Source: Bacteroides nordii WAL 11050 = JCM 12987
Lineage (GTDB): Bacteria; Bacteroidota; Bacteroidia; Bacteroidales; Bacteroidaceae
Assembly: GCA_000613465.1 (NCBI GenBank)
Contig: BAJA01000011.1
Span: forward strand, 62,001-126,000
DNA length: 64,000 nt
Direction: 5' to 3'
Each line of letters starts with the position of its first letter. The stretch's first letter is position 1. The notes below the pieces were generated by a model, which worked only from the letters and a program-made list of their open reading frames with translations, was not told the origin of the DNA and made no database searches. Below are positions 18,598 through 28,273 of this stretch, piece by piece. A program made the position numbers and the translations under genes.

Positions 18598-20447
18598 ATG
18601 GCAGACGAAATGATGGTTAAAGAATTGGAGCAAGTGGTAGTGCGCTTCTCCGGCGATTCCGGCGACGGTATGCAATTGGCCGGCAACATCTTCTCGAACG
18701 TGTCGGCAACAGTAGGAAATGACATCTGTACATTCCCTGACTATCCGGCAGATATCCGTGCCCCGCAAGGGTCATTAACGGGTGTATCCGGCTTCCAGGT
18801 ACATATTGGAGCAAGTAAGATATTTACTCCGGGCGACCGCTGCAACGTATTGGTTGCAATGAACCCCGCAGCACTGAAAACACAGATTAAGTTCTGTAAA
18901 CCGCAAGGATTGATCATCACTGATTCCGATTCTTTTGGAGCAAAAGATCTGGAAAAAGCAAAATACACAACAGATAACCCGTTTGAAGAATTAGGTGTTA
19001 AGCAAGAAGTACTTGAAGTACCTATTTCATCTATGTGTAAAGAGAGTCTGAAAGATTCCGGACTGGACAACAAGGCTATACTCCGTTGCAAAAACATGTT
19101 TGCACTGGGACTGGTTTGCTGGCTCTTCAACCGTAACCTCGAAGCTGCAGAAAACATGCTCCGCCAGAAGTTTGCTAAAAAGCCCGAGATTGCCACAGCA
19201 AATATAAAAGTATTGAACGACGGTTATAATTACGGCGCCAATACCCATGCTTCTACCTCTACTTATAAAATAGAAAGTAAAAGTCCGAAAGCAAAAGGAC
19301 TCTATACCGATATTAATGGTAACAAAGCCACTTCATATGGTCTGATTGCCGCTGCTGAGAAAGCAGGACTGGAACTCTACCTGGGTTCTTATCCTATTAC
19401 TCCGGCTACAGACATTCTACACGAGCTTTCAAAACATAAATCACTGGGTGTAAAAACAGTACAGTGTGAAGACGAAATTGCCGGATGTGCTTCAGCCGTA
19501 GGAGCTGCTTTTGCAGGCGACCTCGCTGTTACTACTACTTCCGGACCGGGTGTATGCTTAAAAAGCGAAGCATGAACCTCGCTGTCATTGCCGAACTTCC
19601 GTTGGTAATAGTCAATGTACAACGTGGCGGCCCTTCGACTGGGCTTCCTACTAAATCGGAACAAACCGACCTGTTACAAGCGCTTTACGGCCGTAATGGC
19701 GAAAGCCCGATGCCTGTTATTGCCGCTATTTCACCTACCAATTGCTTTGATGCTGCTTATATGGCAGCCAAGATAGCCCTGGAACACATGACTCCGGTAG
19801 TATTGCTGACTGATGCTTTCATCGCCAATGGTTCTGCTGCCTGGAAGTTACCTAATCTGGAAGAATACCCGGCTATTAATCCTCCATACGTCACTCCGGA
19901 CATGGCGGAAACATGGACTCCGTTCCAACGCAACGAGAAGACCGGTACACGTTACTGGGCTGTTCCGGGAACAGAAGGATTTATGCACCGTATCGGCGGA
20001 CTGGAAAAAAGCAACGAAACAGGAGTGATCTCTACTGAACCTGAGAATCACCATAAGATGACGTTGTTACGCCAAGCCAAAGTAGATAAGATTGCCGATA
20101 GTATTCCTGAACTCGAAGTACAAGGTGATGCAGATGCTGACCTACTGGTAGTAGGATGGGGCGGAACATACGGACATCTCTATTCGGCTGTAGAACATAT
20201 GCGTAAGAACGGTAAGAAAGTAGCCCTTGCTCATTTCCAGTACATCAATCCGTTACCCAAGAACACAGCCGACGTACTGAAGAAATACAAAAAGATTATA
20301 GTAGCCGAACAGAACCTGGGGCAATTTGCCGGATACCTGCGAATGAAAGTGCCCGGACTGAATGTCAGCCAATTCAACCAGGTGAAGGGGCAACCTTTCG
20401 TTACGAGAGAACTTGTAGATGCATTCACTAAATTATTGGAGGAATAA
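18598..20447 (+). pseudogene. korA: 2-oxoacid:ferredoxin oxidoreductase alpha subunit, interrupted by one frameshift
   Basis: The gene encodes the large subunit of a thiamine-diphosphate enzyme that decarboxylates a 2-oxoacid (2-oxoglutarate is most likely) to acyl-CoA and reduces ferredoxin. The N-terminal third is a fused gamma domain (VVRFSGDSGDGMQLAGNIFS, about residues 12-31). Then come the pyrimidine-binding domain (SYPITPATDILHELS, GCASAVGAAFAGD) and the C-terminal domain (LVVGWGGTYGHL, IVAEQNLGQFAG). The frame breaks at 19570-19575: the first part stops at TGA 19573-19575 in LKSEA-stop, and the second continues from ATG 19572-19574 as MNLAVIAELPLVIVNVQRGG. Restoring one A (GCATG to GCAATG) gives LKSEAMNLAVIAELP and 616 residues, normal for the family. 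The break creates an ATGA stop/start overlap, so two coupled polypeptides are conceivable, but the cut falls inside a conserved domain. It is followed 3 bp later by korB. Confidence 0.88.
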
Positions 20448-20450
20448 GAG

Positions 20451-21461
20451 ATGAGCGAAACAGTATATACAGCAAAAGATTATAAATCAGGTCAGCCCCG
20501 TTGGTGCCCGGGATGTGGTGACCATGCTTTCCTGAACTCTCTGCATAAAGCAATGGCCGACTTGGGAGTTGCTCCGCACAATATCGCAGTAATCTCCGGT
20601 ATCGGCTGCTCCTCCCGTCTGCCTTATTACGTAAACACCTACGGCTTCCACACCATCCATGGACGTGCTGCTGCCGTAGCTACAGGTGCCAAAGTTGCTA
20701 ATCCCGACTTGACTATCTGGCAGATATCCGGTGATGGTGACGGACTGGCTATCGGTGGTAATCATTTTATCCACGCCGTTCGTCGTAATATAGACCTGAA
20801 TATGATTCTGCTAAACAATCGTATTTATGGACTGACTAAAGGGCAATATTCTCCGACTTCGGAACGTGGATTTGTCAGTAAATCATCTCCTTACGGAACA
20901 GTAGAAGATCCTTTCCACCCTGCAGAGCTTTGTTTTGGAGCACGTGGACGCTTCTTTGCCCGTTGTATAGCTGTTGATGGTGCCGCTTCTGTAGAGGTAC
21001 TGAAAGCAGCAGCCAACCATAAAGGCGCTTCTGTCGTAGAAGTACTGCAAAACTGCGTTATCTTCAACGACGGTACCCACGAGAGCGTTGCTACCAAAGA
21101 AGGGCGCGCTAAAAATGCAATCTATCTGGAGCACGGCAAACCGATGATCTTTGGTGAAAACAAAGAGTTTGGGTTAATGCAGCAAGGTTTCGGATTGAAA
21201 GTAGTAAAGCTGGGAGAAAATGGTATCACAGAGAAAGATATTCTGATACACGATGCCCACTGCGCAGACAACACACTGCAACTGAAACTTGCACTGATGG
21301 AAGGTCCCGAGTTCCCGATTGCTTTAGGTGTAATTCGCGATGTGGAAGCTCCTACTTACAATGATGCCGTAGTAGAGCAGATCGAGGAAGTAAAAGGTAA
21401 GAAGAAATATCACAATTTCAACGAACTACTTATGACCAACGATACCTGGGAAGTAAAATAA
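20451..21461 (+). CDS. korB: 2-oxoacid:ferredoxin oxidoreductase beta subunit (TPP-binding)
   Basis: This 336-residue partner of the preceding gene carries the thiamine-diphosphate site. PRWCPGCGDHAFL (residues 16-28) is the N-terminal signature. The TPP motif is ISGDGDGLAIGGNHFIHAVRRN (about residues 93-114), with GDGD and the downstream asparagine in LLNNRIYGLTKGQYSPTS (about 122-139). The lack of ferredoxin-type cysteine clusters fits the two-subunit KorAB type, where external ferredoxin takes the electrons. It starts 3 bp after korA. KorAB supplies succinyl-CoA or fixes CO2 onto succinyl-CoA in the incomplete reductive TCA branch of Bacteroides. The exact 2-oxoacid is inferred, since branched-chain 2-oxoacid enzymes look similar. 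Confidence 0.93.
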   Translation: MSETVYTAKDYKSGQPRWCPGCGDHAFLNSLHKAMADLGVAPHNIAVISGIGCSSRLPYYVNTYGFHTIHGRAAAVATGAKVANPDLTIWQISGDGDGLAIGGNHFIHAVRRNIDLNMILLNNRIYGLTKGQYSPTSERGFVSKSSPYGTVEDPFHPAELCFGARGRFFARCIAVDGAASVEVLKAAANHKGASVVEVLQNCVIFNDGTHESVATKEGRAKNAIYLEHGKPMIFGENKEFGLMQQGFGLKVVKLGENGITEKDILIHDAHCADNTLQLKLALMEGPEFPIALGVIRDVEAPTYNDAVVEQIEEVKGKKKYHNFNELLMTNDTWEVK

Positions 21462-21477
21462 TTACTATATACAAACA

Positions 21478-21526
21478 GAAAAGAGGTTGCACTTACCTAA
21501 GACGGTTACAGTGCGACCTCTTTTTT
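21478..21526 (+). terminator. Terminator of the korAB operon
   Basis: AAAAGAGGTTGCACT (21478-21492) pairs with AGTGCGACCTCTTTT (from 21510), with one mismatch, a 17-nt loop and a T-run. Confidence 0.8.
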
Positions 21527-21610
21527 CTTATCACCCCTTCAGCATTCTATATAAACATCCTCTGCTTTATATACTTCTTATTGGCTTTAGAGGGTCTATC
21601 TGTTTCAACC

Positions 21611-21725
21611 CTTTGAGAGTCTTTTCTCAAAGCTTTGAGAAAAAATTCTCAATACATTGAGAACACTGTTTCATATGCATTGAGAAAGTTGTTTCATATA
21701 TATTGAGAAGAATAATGATTCACAG
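21611..21725. repeat. Array D: five units at 22-23 bp spacing, TTGAGA core
   Basis: TTGAGA starts at 21613, 21635, 21657, 21680 and 21703, that is at spacings of 22, 22, 23 and 23 bp. The first unit is a palindrome (CTTTGAGA, 6 nt, TCTCAAAG) and the second nearly so; later units decay towards TTTCATAT. The array lies between the convergent korB and upp genes and almost touches the upp stop codon. The spacing recalls the 23-bp arrays A, B and C, though the core is different. Confidence 0.75.
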
Positions 21726-21730
21726 CTCTC

Positions 21731-22384
21731 CTATTCTTTTTCTCCGTAAGCCAGATCACCGGCATCACCTAATCCCGGAACAATATACGAATGCTCGTTA
21801 ATCTCCGGATCAATAGCTGCACACCAAATAGTCGTTTTATCTTCCGGAAATATCGAAGCAATATGTTCCACCGCCTGCCTGCTGGCAATAATAGAAGCTA
21901 CATGAATTTCTGCCGGATGCCCTTTAGTAAGCATAGCCTGATAACTAAGCTCCATACTGCTTCCCGTTGCAAGCATCGGATCAGTAATTATCAAAGTTTT
22001 TCCATCGATACGTGGTGAAGCAATATACTCAATATGTATATCAAATTTCAATGTATCCTTATACTTACGATATGCCGAAACGAAGGCATTTTCTGCATAG
22101 TCAAAATAGCTCAGAAAGCCCTGGTGAAATGGCAACCCGGCACGAAGAATAGTACTGATTACCAACTGACTATCCGGTGTACTGACCGGTGAAATCCCCA
22201 AAGGAGTCTGAATCTCCTTTACAGAATAAGCAAACGTCTTACTCATTTCATAAGCCATAATCTCACCTATCCGCTCAATGTTACGACGAAAACGCAGACG
22301 GTCATTTTGAACTTCTATATTCCTTATTTCTGATACATACTGATTCAGAATAGAATTTGTTTCACTAAAATCAATTATCTTCAT
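21731..22384 (-). CDS. upp: Uracil phosphoribosyltransferase
   Basis: This 217-residue enzyme converts uracil and PRPP to UMP in pyrimidine salvage. The PRPP-binding loop is LIITDPMLATGSSMEL (about residues 129-144), and the uracil-site region near the end reads AAIDPEINEHSYIVPGLGDAGDLAYG, with the family-typical G-L-G-D-A-G-D. The N-terminus (MKIIDFSETNSILNQYVSEIR) aligns well with Bacteroidetes Upp, which is slightly longer than the E. coli enzyme. A weak promoter-like TTACTTTG lies upstream on the minus strand (22421-22428). The gene is monocistronic. Confidence 0.96.
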   Translation of the reverse strand: MKIIDFSETNSILNQYVSEIRNIEVQNDRLRFRRNIERIGEIMAYEMSKTFAYSVKEIQTPLGISPVSTPDSQLVISTILRAGLPFHQGFLSYFDYAENAFVSAYRKYKDTLKFDIHIEYIASPRIDGKTLIITDPMLATGSSMELSYQAMLTKGHPAEIHVASIIASRQAVEHIASIFPEDKTTIWCAAIDPEINEHSYIVPGLGDAGDLAYGEKE

Positions 22385-22542
22385 TTTATTAGCCTTTATT
22401 TATTCAGAATTTATACGATGCAAAGTAAATGATAATCTTTCAAATTGCAACATTCAGTTAGCAGATATTGTTAGTAATATATAAAAGAGATTCGATTAGG
22501 GAAAAATTTCTCTAATACGTTATTTCTTTCCAAAGAAAATAC

Positions 22543-22550
22543 TACTTTTG
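22543..22550 (+). promoter_or_regulatory. Bacteroides-type -7 box for pckA
   Basis: TACTTTTG matches TAnnTTTG and lies 98 bp upstream of the pckA start, leaving a leader of about 90 nt with no recognized structure. Confidence 0.5.
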
Positions 22551-22648
22551 TAGCCGATTTACAAGGAGATGTTTAAAAACATTCTTTCCCTCAAATGCCA
22601 GAATGAGATAATAAAACAAAATACCAATTTAAATTAATTCAAAAGAAA

Positions 22649-24256
22649 ATGGCAAATTTAGATTTAAGCAAGTACGGTATTACAGGTGTAACAGAGATTT
22701 TACACAACCCGTCTTACGATGTATTGTTCGCTGAAGAAACCAAACCAGGTTTGGAAGGTTTTGAAAAAGGCCAGGAAACAGAACTGGGTGCTGTAAACGT
22801 AATGACAGGTGTATACACAGGTCGTTCTCCTAAAGATAAATTCTTCGTTAAAGATGCTACCAGCGAAAACACAGTATGGTGGACTTCTGACGAATACAAA
22901 AACGATAACAAACCAGTAGATGAAAAATGCTGGAAAGCCGTTAAAGAATTGGCAACAAAAGAACTTTCTAACAAAAGATTGTTTGTTGTTGATGCATTCT
23001 GCGGTGCCAACCCTAACTCTCGTTTGAAACTGCGTTTCATCATGGAAGTTGCTTGGCAGGCTCATTTCGTAACAAACATGTTCATCCGTCCGACAGCTGA
23101 AGAACTGGCTAACTTCGGTGAACCTGATTTCGTTATCATGAACGCTTCTAAAGCTAAAGTTGAAAACTACAAAGAATTGGGTCTGAACTCAGAAACTGCA
23201 GTTGTATTCAATCTTACAGAAAAGATTCAGGTTATCCTGAACACTTGGTACGGTGGTGAAATGAAGAAAGGTATGTTCTCTTACATGAACTACTTGCTCC
23301 CATTGAACGGTATGGCTTCTATGCACTGCTCTGCTAACACAGACAAAGAAGGCAAAAGCACAGCTATCTTCTTCGGTCTGTCTGGTACAGGTAAAACAAC
23401 TTTGTCTACTGACCCGAAACGTCTGTTGATTGGTGACGACGAACACGGATGGGACGACGAAGGTGTATTCAACTTCGAAGGTGGTTGCTACGCTAAGGTT
23501 ATCAACTTGGATAAAGACAGCGAACCGGACATCTACAATGCCATCAAACGTGATGCTCTTCTTGAAAACGTTACTGTTGATGCTAACGGTAAAATTGATT
23601 TCGCAGATAAGTCAGTTACAGAAAACACTCGTGTTTCTTACCCGATCTATCACATCGAAAACATTGTTAAACCGGTATCTAAAGGTCCGGCTGCAAAACA
23701 AGTTATCTTCTTGTCAGCTGACGCATTCGGTGTATTGCCTCCGGTATCTATCCTGAACGCTGAGCAAACTAAATATTACTTCTTGTCTGGATTTACAGCT
23801 AAATTGGCAGGTACAGAACGTGGTATCACTGAACCGACTCCTACATTCTCTGCTTGTTTCGGTGCTGCTTTCTTGTCATTGCACCCAACAAAATATGCTG
23901 AAGAATTGGTGAAGAAGATGGAAAAATCTGGCGCTAAGGCTTACTTGGTTAACACAGGTTGGAACGGTTCTGGCAAACGTATTTCTATCAAAGATACTCG
24001 TGGTATCATCGATGCTATCCTTGACGGTTCTATCGACAAAGCTCCTACTAAGGTTATTCCTTTCTTCGATTTTGTTGTTCCTACAGAACTTCCGGGAGTT
24101 GATCCTAAAATTCTTGACCCACGTGACACTTACGAATGTGCTTGCAAATGGGAAGAAAAAGCAAAAGACCTGTCTGCTCGTTTCATCAAAAACTTCACTA
24201 AGTTTGAAGGTAACGAAGCTGGTAAAGCATTGGTTGCTGCTGGTCCGAAATTGTAA
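22649..24256 (+). CDS. pckA: Phosphoenolpyruvate carboxykinase (ATP)
   Basis: This 535-residue enzyme interconverts oxaloacetate + ATP and PEP + CO2 + ADP. In Bacteroides it runs mainly in the carboxylating direction on the way to succinate. The PCK kinase-1a loop is [14 protein letters not shown] (about residues 240-253), with the metal/nucleotide site [20 protein letters not shown] just after it. The substrate-side motif [11 protein letters not shown] is at about 57-67, and the C-terminal [14 protein letters not shown] is also conserved. Codon use is strongly biased to a small codon set compared with neighbours, which fits a highly expressed gene. It is monocistronic with its own promoter and terminator. 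Confidence 0.98.
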   Translation: MANLDLSKYGITGVTEILHNPSYDVLFAEETKPGLEGFEKGQETELGAVNVMTGVYTGRSPKDKFFVKDATSENTVWWTSDEYKNDNKPVDEKCWKAVKELATKELSNKRLFVVDAFCGANPNSRLKLRFIMEVAWQAHFVTNMFIRPTAEELANFGEPDFVIMNASKAKVENYKELGLNSETAVVFNLTEKIQVILNTWYGGEMKKGMFSYMNYLLPLNGMASMHCSANTDKEGKSTAIFFGLSGTGKTTLSTDPKRLLIGDDEHGWDDEGVFNFEGGCYAKVINLDKDSEPDIYNAIKRDALLENVTVDANGKIDFADKSVTENTRVSYPIYHIENIVKPVSKGPAAKQVIFLSADAFGVLPPVSILNAEQTKYYFLSGFTAKLAGTERGITEPTPTFSACFGAAFLSLHPTKYAEELVKKMEKSGAKAYLVNTGWNGSGKRISIKDTRGIIDAILDGSIDKAPTKVIPFFDFVVPTELPGVDPKILDPRDTYECACKWEEKAKDLSARFIKNFTKFEGNEAGKALVAAGPKL

Positions 24257-24305
24257 GATAAAGCAAATCATTTCGAACGAAAGTTCAAATACTGATTATA
24301 ATAAT

Positions 24306-24338
24306 AAAAGCGATTCCCAAAAGGGGGTCGCTTTTTTT
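24306..24338 (+). terminator. Terminator of pckA
   Basis: AAAAGCGATTCCC pairs with GGGGGTCGCTTTT around a 4-nt loop, followed by T's. Confidence 0.8.
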
Positions 24339-24464
24339 GTTTCTTACAGTTAAAACACTTACTTTTGTGCAAGACAAACTTAACAACAAATAATCAGACT
24401 CTTATTCATGTTTTTTTAGCAAGAATTTGGCTCTCACTTTTGCAATATTAAACTCCAAAGTAAA

Positions 24465-25490
24465 ATGAAATCACCATTCATTGCCTTTGCCTTTTTTCTA
24501 ATTTCATTCTTCGTTGTAGCATGCAACAGTGATGAAGCTTCTGACTACCCTACAGATCCGGTGAGCACCACCCAAGTATCTCTCTGTATCGCACCTTCTA
24601 TTGAACAAAGCGAATTACCAATGAGCCGTAGCAGTGAACAACCGAAAGGGTTGTATACTATTAATGTATTTTGGCAAGGTAAGGGATTAAAAAATTACGA
24701 ACCATACGTTTCTGGTCTGTTCGATGATGTAAGCCAAGTAAGTATCAGCCTCATCGATGGGTATAAATACCGTTTTGACTGTACCTATTTAGGAGAAAAT
24801 GAACTTCCTCATCACATTATCGACAATGGGGTTATAAAATATGGACGTCCTTTTGCTCTGACGCAAGATGGCAGTATTTATGCTCCGGTCACTAATAGAT
24901 TAATTGTCTCTCTGGCTCCATTCGATAAAAATAATCAGTTTTATCAGGGAACTTATTCAGGCAACACAGAAGTTACAGAAGGCAAAATATGCTCTTACCC
25001 TTCTAACCATCGTTATTACGGAAGCAACATTGTCGATCTGAGCCAATCAACAACTTCACATGTCAATGTGAACATCGAATTGCTACGGGCATACTGTACA
25101 CTGACATTCGAATCGAAAGATATTCCGCAAGGAGATATTATTGAAATAACTCTTTCAGGAACATCTCCCTTTACCATTCTCGGAACCGGTGGAGATGGAA
25201 CGATAAAAACGGAAGAACGATTATTGGCACTCAGCAAAACAGCCGACAGATGGAACGGAGGAATCAATGCAAGTGATCAAAGTTCTATTTTAGTGAGATA
25301 TTACTCAACCAAAGACAAAGAATGGCACTCCATCTATCAAGACGCTCCTCTCATCACGTTAAAACGAAACAAACGAAATATTATCAAATTCATCAATATA
25401 AATCAGGCCACAGGAGAAGGTCATTTTACTATGGGCGAAGGAGAAATAGCTGGTAACCCCACTGATTCTGAACACCAGGAAATTATCTAA
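24465..25490 (+). CDS. Exported lipoprotein, fimbrillin-assembly-like (first of pair)
   Basis: This 341-residue protein has a lipoprotein signal peptide (FFLISFFVVAC, cysteine at about residue 20) followed by a Ser/Asp/Glu-rich tether. The rest is predicted beta-rich, with no catalytic motif. The phrases GLFDDVSQVSISLIDGYKYRFDCTYL and RPFALTQDGSIYAPVTNRLI also occur in the next gene as GIFDNISNLKLNLLDGYKYRVACTMV and RPFTLDRNGKVYGTVENKFLI, so the two are tandem duplicates. Sequences of this build are seen in FimB/Mfa2-like anchor lipoproteins of Bacteroidetes, but no fimbrillin gene lies beside them, so that assignment is tentative. It is 25 bp from the next gene, with no terminator between. 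Confidence 0.75.
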   Translation: MKSPFIAFAFFLISFFVVACNSDEASDYPTDPVSTTQVSLCIAPSIEQSELPMSRSSEQPKGLYTINVFWQGKGLKNYEPYVSGLFDDVSQVSISLIDGYKYRFDCTYLGENELPHHIIDNGVIKYGRPFALTQDGSIYAPVTNRLIVSLAPFDKNNQFYQGTYSGNTEVTEGKICSYPSNHRYYGSNIVDLSQSTTSHVNVNIELLRAYCTLTFESKDIPQGDIIEITLSGTSPFTILGTGGDGTIKTEERLLALSKTADRWNGGINASDQSSILVRYYSTKDKEWHSIYQDAPLITLKRNKRNIIKFININQATGEGHFTMGEGEIAGNPTDSEHQEII

Positions 25491-25515
25491 AACAATAAAA
25501 TAAACATATATCATC

Positions 25516-26526
25516 ATGAATTATTCTAAAAAACTTGCTACCATCAGCGCTTTAGCAGTGGCAATATTAAGTTCTTGCATCGAAGAAAAAGATCTGTCAC
25601 AAATTAGTAAAGTTCCTGAACCGGAAACCTATTCAGAGGTAACTTTTAATATTGGAGGTGAATGTAGCACCACAGAAACTCCGCTTTCACGTGCTACAAA
25701 TGAGAAAAAAGACATTTATGGTATTACTGTTTCTCAATGGATCAGAGACACAAGTGGACGTCTCCAAAGTAAACCTTATGCATATGGGATATTTGACAAT
25801 ATTAGTAACCTGAAATTAAATCTGTTAGACGGTTACAAATATCGTGTAGCTTGCACAATGGTAAGAAATGCAACAGACTCCCTCGAAGTAGATGGAAAAT
25901 TAGCCCGCCCTTTCACTCTTGACCGTAACGGGAAAGTATATGGTACAGTAGAAAACAAGTTTCTTATAGCAGATCAACCTGACGGTACACAGCTATTCCT
26001 CTTTGATGCAGATAACAGTAAAATAGGAACTAAAGCACAAGAAGATATCTCTCGCCCATCTATTTTACGATATCATGGACTTATTGACTCCCTGGAAACA
26101 CATACTGCAAATAATGAATTAGAACTATACCGACGTTACTTTGCTGTAAAATTCGTAGCAAACGGCTTGCGTAAGAACTACAAACTGGAAGTTCAACTGG
26201 ATGATTCTCCTAAATGGGTCCTGACACCGGAAAAGAATGAGACAGATTATACCTACATATCTTTCAGAACTTTAACCGGAAAAATCACAAGTAGTAATAT
26301 TATTTCAGAAAATGCAATGTTCAGAGTGGAACTTTTTAAGGATGGAGTCAGTCAGGGGAAAATAATGGAATATAACCGTTCTTTTAAACGTAATTATAAA
26401 TCGGTTATTGCTATCAGCGACATTGACAACTTTGGTACAGACGCCGATCTAAGTATAAAAATAGCTGATGAAGGTGAACTGGAAAATGATCCGACAACTG
26501 ACCTTCCCTGGCAAGGAGGAAATTAA
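25516..26526 (+). CDS. Exported lipoprotein, fimbrillin-assembly-like (second of pair)
   Basis: This 336-residue protein is paralogous to the preceding one. Its signal ends in LAVAILSSC (cysteine at about residue 21). The residues just after (IEEKDLSQISKVPEPETY) resemble the LruC-domain lipoprotein at 4947 (VKDVDLSQSVPKPVKGDY), hinting at a shared N-terminal tether or a shared ancestor. The body is beta-rich with no recognizable active site. It probably works at the cell surface as an accessory or anchor protein; no function is proven. It shares an operon with the first lipoprotein and ends at a strong bidirectional terminator. Confidence 0.75.
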   Translation: MNYSKKLATISALAVAILSSCIEEKDLSQISKVPEPETYSEVTFNIGGECSTTETPLSRATNEKKDIYGITVSQWIRDTSGRLQSKPYAYGIFDNISNLKLNLLDGYKYRVACTMVRNATDSLEVDGKLARPFTLDRNGKVYGTVENKFLIADQPDGTQLFLFDADNSKIGTKAQEDISRPSILRYHGLIDSLETHTANNELELYRRYFAVKFVANGLRKNYKLEVQLDDSPKWVLTPEKNETDYTYISFRTLTGKITSSNIISENAMFRVELFKDGVSQGKIMEYNRSFKRNYKSVIAISDIDNFGTDADLSIKIADEGELENDPTTDLPWQGGN

Positions 26527-26553
26527 TGACACAAGATATTAACTGATAAAAAT

Positions 26554-26601
26554 AAAAGGAAAGCGTATACCGACTCATTGTCGTACATACGCTTTCCTTT
26601 T
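26554..26601. terminator. Bidirectional terminator between convergent genes
   Basis: AAAAGGAAAGCGTAT (from 26554) is perfectly complementary to 26587-26601, with an inner CGAC/GTCG pair. A-runs on the left and T-runs on the right let it end transcription of both the lipoprotein pair and the minus-strand gene. Confidence 0.8.
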
Positions 26602-26622
26602 TTCATATCTTAATAATCAAAG

Positions 26623-28095
26623 TTACTTAATAATCACCTTAGTTACAGCATTATTTACTTTAACAAGATAAGGACCAGCAGGTACCTCAACTGTATTAGC
26701 ACCAGCAGCAATTGTTTTGCTTGCCACCACCTGACCGACAGTATTAACAACAAGAACCTGAGCACTTTCGGCTGCATCAATCTTGATAGCTTTATCACCA
26801 GCAAAAACGGTTGCAATAGCGTTATCACTTTCTGTACCAGCAATACCTACGTTTTGGGATTCAATAATTTCCGTCGGGAAAAGCTGGACAGTTCCATTAT
26901 ATATGTTTACAATAGCAGTAACATCATATTTCTTTTCATCTTTTGGTATTACAACACCTGTAAAACGATCATAAACTGCTGCAGTACCTTTGGCATCAGT
27001 AATGGTATAGTTCTTTGTTTTACCTTCATCAAGAGTAATAGTAACATTAGCTACTTTTATCAACTTGTTAACCAAAGCTTCAACCACTCCATCAGTTGCA
27101 ACAACATCCGGCGTTATAGCTACACCAGAAGTACCTGCTACAAAAGTATCAGCCATAGGAGTTAATTGTTTAAGACCGCCATACTCACCAACTGTACCCA
27201 TAAATCCTGCCGGAATCACATCACCACTCTTATATGTTTGGCCAACATTACCATAAACCTGCATTGCTCCAGTAGCATCCTGAACGAACAAATACAAACC
27301 ATTCTGATAAATAACATTCACCGGATTTGTAAACTTAATAACAGCATCCTTAGATTGTCCAACAAACTCACCTATGTTAGCAACAGCAATGGGTTCCGAA
27401 ATTGTATAAACAGCCGAAACAATATCGCTCTTGTCACCACCCTTAATCGCTATTGCCTTAATTGTTGTAGTAGTTTCAACTTTAATAGGATCAACATAAA
27501 CGGTAGAAGAAGCAGTAGGATCAGTATTATCAGTCGTATAATAAATAACAGCATCAGCCGTACCACAAGACAAAGCTACCTCTTGCGGTGTATAATAAGT
27601 ACCTTCAGCAAGTGAGAATCTAGGTATTTGAACTCCTGTTGCAGAAGCTGTTGTAACTGTAATAGAACTAATCTTACCAGTAGCAGCAAAAGTCAATACT
27701 ACCTCACTAGCAACCCCCTCCCATGTAGGGCTCGTATAAACTCCGCTGTCAAATGTCAGAAATTTAGCAGTAATATCCTTACCTTCAAATCTAATTCCAG
27801 TAATTACTTCACCATTTGTAGTAGAAAAAGTCAAAGTAGATGTTGCATATCCGCGAATTCCTTCAACTCCCGTAGCAACTCCCCAAAAGCGAGTATCATT
27901 ATTAGCCACTTTTTTTGAAGCAATTACAATATTCCCTGCAGTCAAATTACCATCTGCAAGATTAGTACCTTGTCCTGATGCAGGTACTGCATAACCAAAT
28001 AATTCCGGTTTGGTTAAATCAAATACAGTCTCTGTTGCAAAACTTGTAACCACAGCTGCAACCACCATAAATAACGAAAGTAATAGTTTTTTCAT
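26623..28095 (-). CDS. Secreted multi-domain protein with chitobiase-type and C-terminal sorting-like domains
   Basis: This 490-residue protein has a Sec signal peptide (residues 1-20, LLSLFMVVAAVVTSFA). A beta-sandwich region follows. Then comes a domain starting PRFSLAEGTYYTPQEVALSC and containing VIYYTTDNTDPTASSTVY (about residues 155-235), the chitobiase/hexosaminidase C-terminal-like Ig fold. An OB-fold-like domain comes next (EFVGQSKDAVIKFTNPVNVI to about 400). The last 70 residues resemble a T9SS/Por-type sorting tail: VLVVNTVGQVVASKTI, then VPAGPYLVKVN, ending VIIK. No catalytic residues are evident, so it may be a surface-binding protein. It has its own promoter and is convergent with the lipoprotein pair. 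Confidence 0.78.
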   Translation of the reverse strand: MKKLLLSLFMVVAAVVTSFATETVFDLTKPELFGYAVPASGQGTNLADGNLTAGNIVIASKKVANNDTRFWGVATGVEGIRGYATSTLTFSTTNGEVITGIRFEGKDITAKFLTFDSGVYTSPTWEGVASEVVLTFAATGKISSITVTTASATGVQIPRFSLAEGTYYTPQEVALSCGTADAVIYYTTDNTDPTASSTVYVDPIKVETTTTIKAIAIKGGDKSDIVSAVYTISEPIAVANIGEFVGQSKDAVIKFTNPVNVIYQNGLYLFVQDATGAMQVYGNVGQTYKSGDVIPAGFMGTVGEYGGLKQLTPMADTFVAGTSGVAITPDVVATDGVVEALVNKLIKVANVTITLDEGKTKNYTITDAKGTAAVYDRFTGVVIPKDEKKYDVTAIVNIYNGTVQLFPTEIIESQNVGIAGTESDNAIATVFAGDKAIKIDAAESAQVLVVNTVGQVVASKTIAAGANTVEVPAGPYLVKVNNAVTKVIIK

Positions 28096-28123
28096 ATCAT
28101 AATGTTTTTAAGTTATTATTCCA

Positions 28124-28131
28124 CAAAGTTA
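28124..28131 (-). promoter_or_regulatory. Bacteroides-type -7 box for the secreted multi-domain gene
   Basis: On the minus strand the sequence reads TAACTTTG, matching TAnnTTTG, 29 bp before the start codon. Confidence 0.5.
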
Positions 28132-28212
28132 TACAATATTTAAAATTAAGCAAGCGCTCAATATTTAAAATTTCACAATGTTACCGCATTGTAATACCAA
28201 GAGCAATTCCAA

Positions 28213-28252
28213 GCAAAATAAAGCCCGGCAAGATGACTCCAGCCGGGCTTTT
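28213..28252 (-). terminator. Terminator of typA
   Basis: AAGCCCGGC (28221-28229) pairs with GCCGGGCTT (28242-28250). On the minus strand it ends in a T-rich stretch and follows the typA stop by about 20 nt. Confidence 0.8.
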
Positions 28253-28273
28253 CCTTACTATATTACAAAAGCG

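Noticed and set aside
22385..22648. Riboswitch or attenuator in the pckA leader
   Set aside because: The leader contains AT-rich sequence and a promoter box, but no stem long or conserved enough to call a structure by eye.
26783..27918. Several plus-strand open frames opposite the gene at 26623-28095
   Set aside because: They are antisense shadows of a long Ser/Thr/Val-rich secreted protein and have low-complexity Asn/Ser content with no domains.
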